This document shows, piece by piece, positions 61,558 to 64,000 of a stretch of 64,000 nucleotides of DNA. The position numbers and the translations under genes are program-made. Origin of the DNA: Pseudomonadota bacterium (lineage in GTDB: Bacteria > Pseudomonadota > Alphaproteobacteria > Rhizobiales > Rhizobiaceae). Location: positions 1 to 64,000 of the forward strand of contig JAEXYH010000043.1 of NCBI GenBank assembly GCA_023451735.1, given 5' to 3'. The notes under the pieces were generated by a model. That model saw only the letters and a program-made list of their open reading frames with translations, was not told where the DNA came from and did not search any database. Within the stretch, counting starts at the first letter, position 1. The number at the start of each line of letters is the position of its first letter.

Positions 61558-61761
61558 AAAGCACCGCTTGCAAAGCGGCCACGTGACTATGGCTTGCCTG
61601 CGGCAAGGGCTGCTATCGTTCCAAAATTGAGCTTAGGGCCAAGCGGATGTTCCAGTTATGTCGGTGAATGTGATGTAATATGGTTTCTGGGTAAATATGG
61701 TCTGTGTCGAGAGGTCGATTTCTTTCAAGATCTTCGAGATGATTAAGGCTGACAAGTACAA

Positions 61762-62145
61762 TCATTCGCGCAAAGCCTGCTGTCTGATCTGCTGAATGGC
61801 ATTGTTGAAACCCTTCGGCGTGCCGCTGGAACCCGCCAGCTTGCCGACTTTGACCTGATCGATGAGCTTGCCTATCACCACCCTCGGCACGGCGGCCGCG
61901 AAGGCTCGTTGGAGTTCGAGGGACCGGGGGACGTGCGCATGCGGCGTCACCGTAACGGCGATGATGACGCCGTCCTTGAGGCTTGTTTTGACGGTGATGT
62001 GCGATGGCTGGCCGCCGTATTCTCCTGTCGCCGTGTACACCCCGTCTGCATATCGTGCAGATCGGGCACCTTGCGCTTCCGCCGGGCCCGCAACGCTTAT
62101 TGTCAGAACGGTGGTCAGGAGAACATTCCTCGTCTGGTTATGCAT
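61762..62145 (-). CDS. Secreted small FMN-binding domain protein
   Basis: A 127-residue protein with a Sec signal (MHNQTRNVLLTTVLTISVAGPAEAQ) and one FMN-binding domain (DGVYTATGEYGGQPSHITVKTS, DGVIIAVTVTPHA). Such domains receive FMN covalently on a Thr in a SGAT-like site; here the corresponding block is GSSGTPKGF, so the motif is degenerate. The ApbE gene is 12 bases upstream on the same strand, strongly supporting flavinylation and a periplasmic electron-transfer role. Downstream is a 204-base gap without a feature other than a small CCGCTT-AAGCGG stem after the sigma-54 regulator gene. Confidence 0.82.
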   Translation of the reverse strand: MHNQTRNVLLTTVLTISVAGPAEAQGARSARYADGVYTATGEYGGQPSHITVKTSLKDGVIIAVTVTPHAHVPRSLELQRAFAAAVPRVVIGKLIDQVKVGKLAGSSGTPKGFNNAIQQIRQQALRE

Positions 62146-62157
62146 CGTGGCCCTTTC

Positions 62158-63042
62158 TCATGTGAACAGTTCTCCTTCGAAGTTGTCGGATATCTCGACC
62201 CGTCCATCGGCAAACATCCGGACGAAGGAGAAGTCGAAGCTTGCCATCAGTGACGAGGTCGCGTCGAAAAAGAGTGCTGTCGCAAACCCGTCGGCCATCG
62301 CCGTGTTGGCCGCAATTGCCCAGGTGGCAATGACGTCAGATGTCGGCCTTCCCGAGCGGGCGTCGATGACATGATGCAGGCTCTCGCCCCACGTCCGCCG
62401 ATTGATTGCGGATGCGCAGATGCAGGCGTTGTTCAAACTGATGATTCCTATCACCGCGCTCGGGTCGAGAGGGTGCTCTAAACCCACCTTTAGCGCGCGG
62501 TCGCCGCAATGGCGGATGTCACCGCTGCTATCGACGACGAACTCTTCGAGGCCATCGGCCAGCAAGAATTCGGAGACGTGATCAACGAGCATACCCTTGC
62601 CAATGGCCCCGAGATCGATCACGAGCGGCTTTCGGGTTGTGAGCCTGCTGCCGTCGCGGACGACGTCGCGGGACCACGTCGGGCGTCTGGTCACGGTCTT
62701 TTCTCGCTGAGGCTTGAAGGAGTAATGCCGATCATATCCCAGCAGTTCGAGGTCGCGGCCGACCAACGGATCGACGGCCCCTTCGGTTGCCGCATGGAGC
62801 CGGTCGTAGTGATCGAACATCGGGATCGAGTCTGCAGGGAAGCAAAACGTTCCGCCATCGGCCGCCGTCGCGATCCGCGTAACGATGGAATCGTCACGGA
62901 ACCGCGAATAAACGCTGTCGAAACGCTCGACCAGATCGAGGATGTTCTCCCTGGTCTCCAGCTTTAGCGGCGCAGGCGTGTTGATCTCCCAGGCCGTGCC
63001 TATGGCATCGAATAGGAAACGGGAGGCCAGCACACCGTCCAT
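62158..63042 (-). CDS. apbE: FAD:protein FMN transferase (ApbE)
   Basis: A 294-residue enzyme that transfers FMN from FAD to a threonine of target proteins in the periplasm. Visible are the substrate-site block VIDLGAIGKGMLVDHVSEFL, a VVDSSGDIRHCGDR loop, SAINRRTWGESLHHVIDARSGRPTSD (the conserved HHIxDPxTG region) and AWAIAANTAMADGFATALFF. No cleavable signal peptide was seen at the N-terminus, which is unusual for an enzyme expected to work outside the cytoplasm. It is one base after the aldo/keto reductase gene and followed by the flavin-binding substrate. Confidence 0.9.
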   Translation of the reverse strand: MDGVLASRFLFDAIGTAWEINTPAPLKLETRENILDLVERFDSVYSRFRDDSIVTRIATAADGGTFCFPADSIPMFDHYDRLHAATEGAVDPLVGRDLELLGYDRHYSFKPQREKTVTRRPTWSRDVVRDGSRLTTRKPLVIDLGAIGKGMLVDHVSEFLLADGLEEFVVDSSGDIRHCGDRALKVGLEHPLDPSAVIGIISLNNACICASAINRRTWGESLHHVIDARSGRPTSDVIATWAIAANTAMADGFATALFFDATSSLMASFDFSFVRMFADGRVEISDNFEGELFT

Positions 63043-63043
63043 G

Positions 63044-64000
63044 TCAGAGACCAGTCATCTTCAAGACGGCCTCGGGCAAGCGCTCGCCGACGACTTCGAA
63101 CCTTGCCAGCACCGCCGCGATCTCTTCGAGGTCGGCCGACGTCAGTTCGAGATCGACGCTGCCCAGATTCTCCTTAAGGCGATGCTCTTTCGTCGTACCG
63201 GGGATCGGTACGATCCAGCTCTTCTGTGCGAGCAGCCAGGCCAACGCGACTTGCGCGGGGGATGAGCGCTTGTTCTCGGCAATGACCGTGATCGCATCGA
63301 CCAGTGTGAAGTTCGCCTTGCGCGCCTCGGGCGTCAGCCTCGGAACAGCATTGCGGAAGTCCGTGGGATCGAACCTGGTGTTTTCGTCAATCTTGCCTGT
63401 CAGGAAGCCAGCGCCGAGCGGGGTAAAGGGCACAAAGCCGATGCCCAGTTCCACAAGTGCAGGCAGCAGCTCCGTCTCAGGGCCACGCCAGAACAGCGAG
63501 TATTCGCTCTGGACAGCCGCGACAGGCTGGACGGCATGAGCCTTGCGGATGGTGCTGACACCTGCCTCCGAGAGACCGAAATGCTTTACCTTGCCCTCGG
63601 CGATCAGCTCCTTTACCGCACCCGCCACGTCCTCGATCGGAACGGCGGGATCGACGCGATGCTGATAGAACAGATCGATGCGGTCCGTCCTGAGTCGCTT
63701 GAGGCTGGCTTCTGCGACGGCCTTGATATGGTCCGGGCGGCTGTTGGTGCCACCGCGACGTTCGCCTGTTTCGAGATCGATGTCGAAGCCGAACTTGGTG
63801 GCGATGACAACCTTGTCGCGGATCGGAGCGAGAGCCTCGCCGACGAGTTCTTCGTTGACGAAGGGGCCGTACGCCTCGGCGGTATCGAAGAAGGTGAGGC
63901 CTTCGTCATGGGCGAACCGCATCAGTTTGATCATCTCGGCCTTGTTGGCGGCGGGACCATAGGCAGAGCTCATGCCCATGCAGCCGAGGCCAAGGGAGGA
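63044..64000 (-). CDS. Aldo/keto reductase, 5' end outside window
   Basis: About 318 residues of a NADPH-dependent reductase; the frame is open to the window edge and the extra residues SLGLGCMGMSSAYG match the usual family N-terminus, so a short piece is missing. The catalytic tetrad is visible as Asp and Tyr in FFDTAEAYGPF, Lys in VVIATKFG and His in IDLFYQHRVD. LAWLLAQKSWIVPIPGTTKEHRLKENL is the cofactor-binding end. It belongs to the YajO/YghZ-like class (AKR13). It begins the run that includes apbE and the FMN-binding protein. Confidence 0.93.
   Translation of the reverse strand, partial: SSLGLGCMGMSSAYGPAANKAEMIKLMRFAHDEGLTFFDTAEAYGPFVNEELVGEALAPIRDKVVIATKFGFDIDLETGERRGGTNSRPDHIKAVAEASLKRLRTDRIDLFYQHRVDPAVPIEDVAGAVKELIAEGKVKHFGLSEAGVSTIRKAHAVQPVAAVQSEYSLFWRGPETELLPALVELGIGFVPFTPLGAGFLTGKIDENTRFDPTDFRNAVPRLTPEARKANFTLVDAITVIAENKRSSPAQVALAWLLAQKSWIVPIPGTTKEHRLKENLGSVDLELTSADLEEIAAVLARFEVVGERLPEAVLKMTGL

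Overview
The window looks like an accessory (catabolic and transport-rich) segment from an alphaproteobacterium, most likely a Rhizobiaceae member (Rhizobium/Agrobacterium/Ensifer/Shinella type). This is inferred from GC-rich coding with strong third-position GC, many ABC importers of the dipeptide class, Tat-exported binding proteins, ATGA/TGATG-coupled operons, a NtaA/SnaA-type flavin monooxygenase, and a fhu locus with a fused FhuB. No rRNA, complete tRNA, CRISPR array or intact insertion sequence was found. The high density of substrate-specific transporters with local regulators would fit a megaplasmid or chromid, but the sequence does not prove that.

Layout, left to right. (1) 1-3180, plus strand: the 3' end of etfA, then mhpF and mhpE (acetaldehyde dehydrogenase and 4-hydroxy-2-oxovalerate aldolase) and an HpaI-type aldolase, ending at a strong hairpin terminator. 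(2) 3390-16626: a TetR-centred locus. One minus-strand operon encodes a D-2-hydroxyacid dehydrogenase and a TctBAC tricarboxylate-type transporter. It diverges from a CapA-like metallophosphatase gene. A second minus-strand operon encodes a dipeptide-type ABC importer, an LLM flavin monooxygenase, a His-rich cupin and the TetR regulator. The same inverted-repeat operator (TAGAACGA..TTCTA) sits in the divergent dehydrogenase/capA promoter and just upstream of the ABC operon, so the two halves probably form one regulon for an unknown, possibly chelator- or amino-acid-like, substrate. (3) 16896-25049: cspA, then a FecI/FecR-linked hydroxamate siderophore system (receptor, FhuD, FhuB, FhuC). (4) 25050-30999: a gene-poor stretch with a 43-residue membrane peptide, a MocR regulator with its own operator, and a kinase/regulator/secreted HbpS-like trio that resembles the layout of the Streptomyces SenS-SenR-HbpS system.

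(5) 31000-40996: a second dipeptide-type ABC importer diverging from RpiR regulator, N-formylglutamate amidohydrolase-like, FAD amine oxidoreductase and aldehyde dehydrogenase genes, which looks like an import-and-oxidise module for an acylated or glutamylated amine. (6) 41647-47283: a NarL-type regulator, a hybrid kinase and a large autotransporter, followed by a decayed hipA toxin gene. (7) 48351-61557: a single minus-strand run of eleven genes (cyanate/nitrate-type ABC importer, cyanase, SnoaL-like protein, a third dipeptide-type importer and gamma-glutamyltransferase). It is preceded by a textbook sigma-54 promoter and a divergent PAS-PAS-AAA+-Fis enhancer-binding protein with tandem palindromic boxes at its own start codon. 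This is the most striking unit: a nitrogen-scavenging super-operon combining cyanate and gamma-glutamyl compound use. (8) 61762-64000: a secreted FMN-binding protein, its ApbE flavinyltransferase, and an aldo/keto reductase running off the end.
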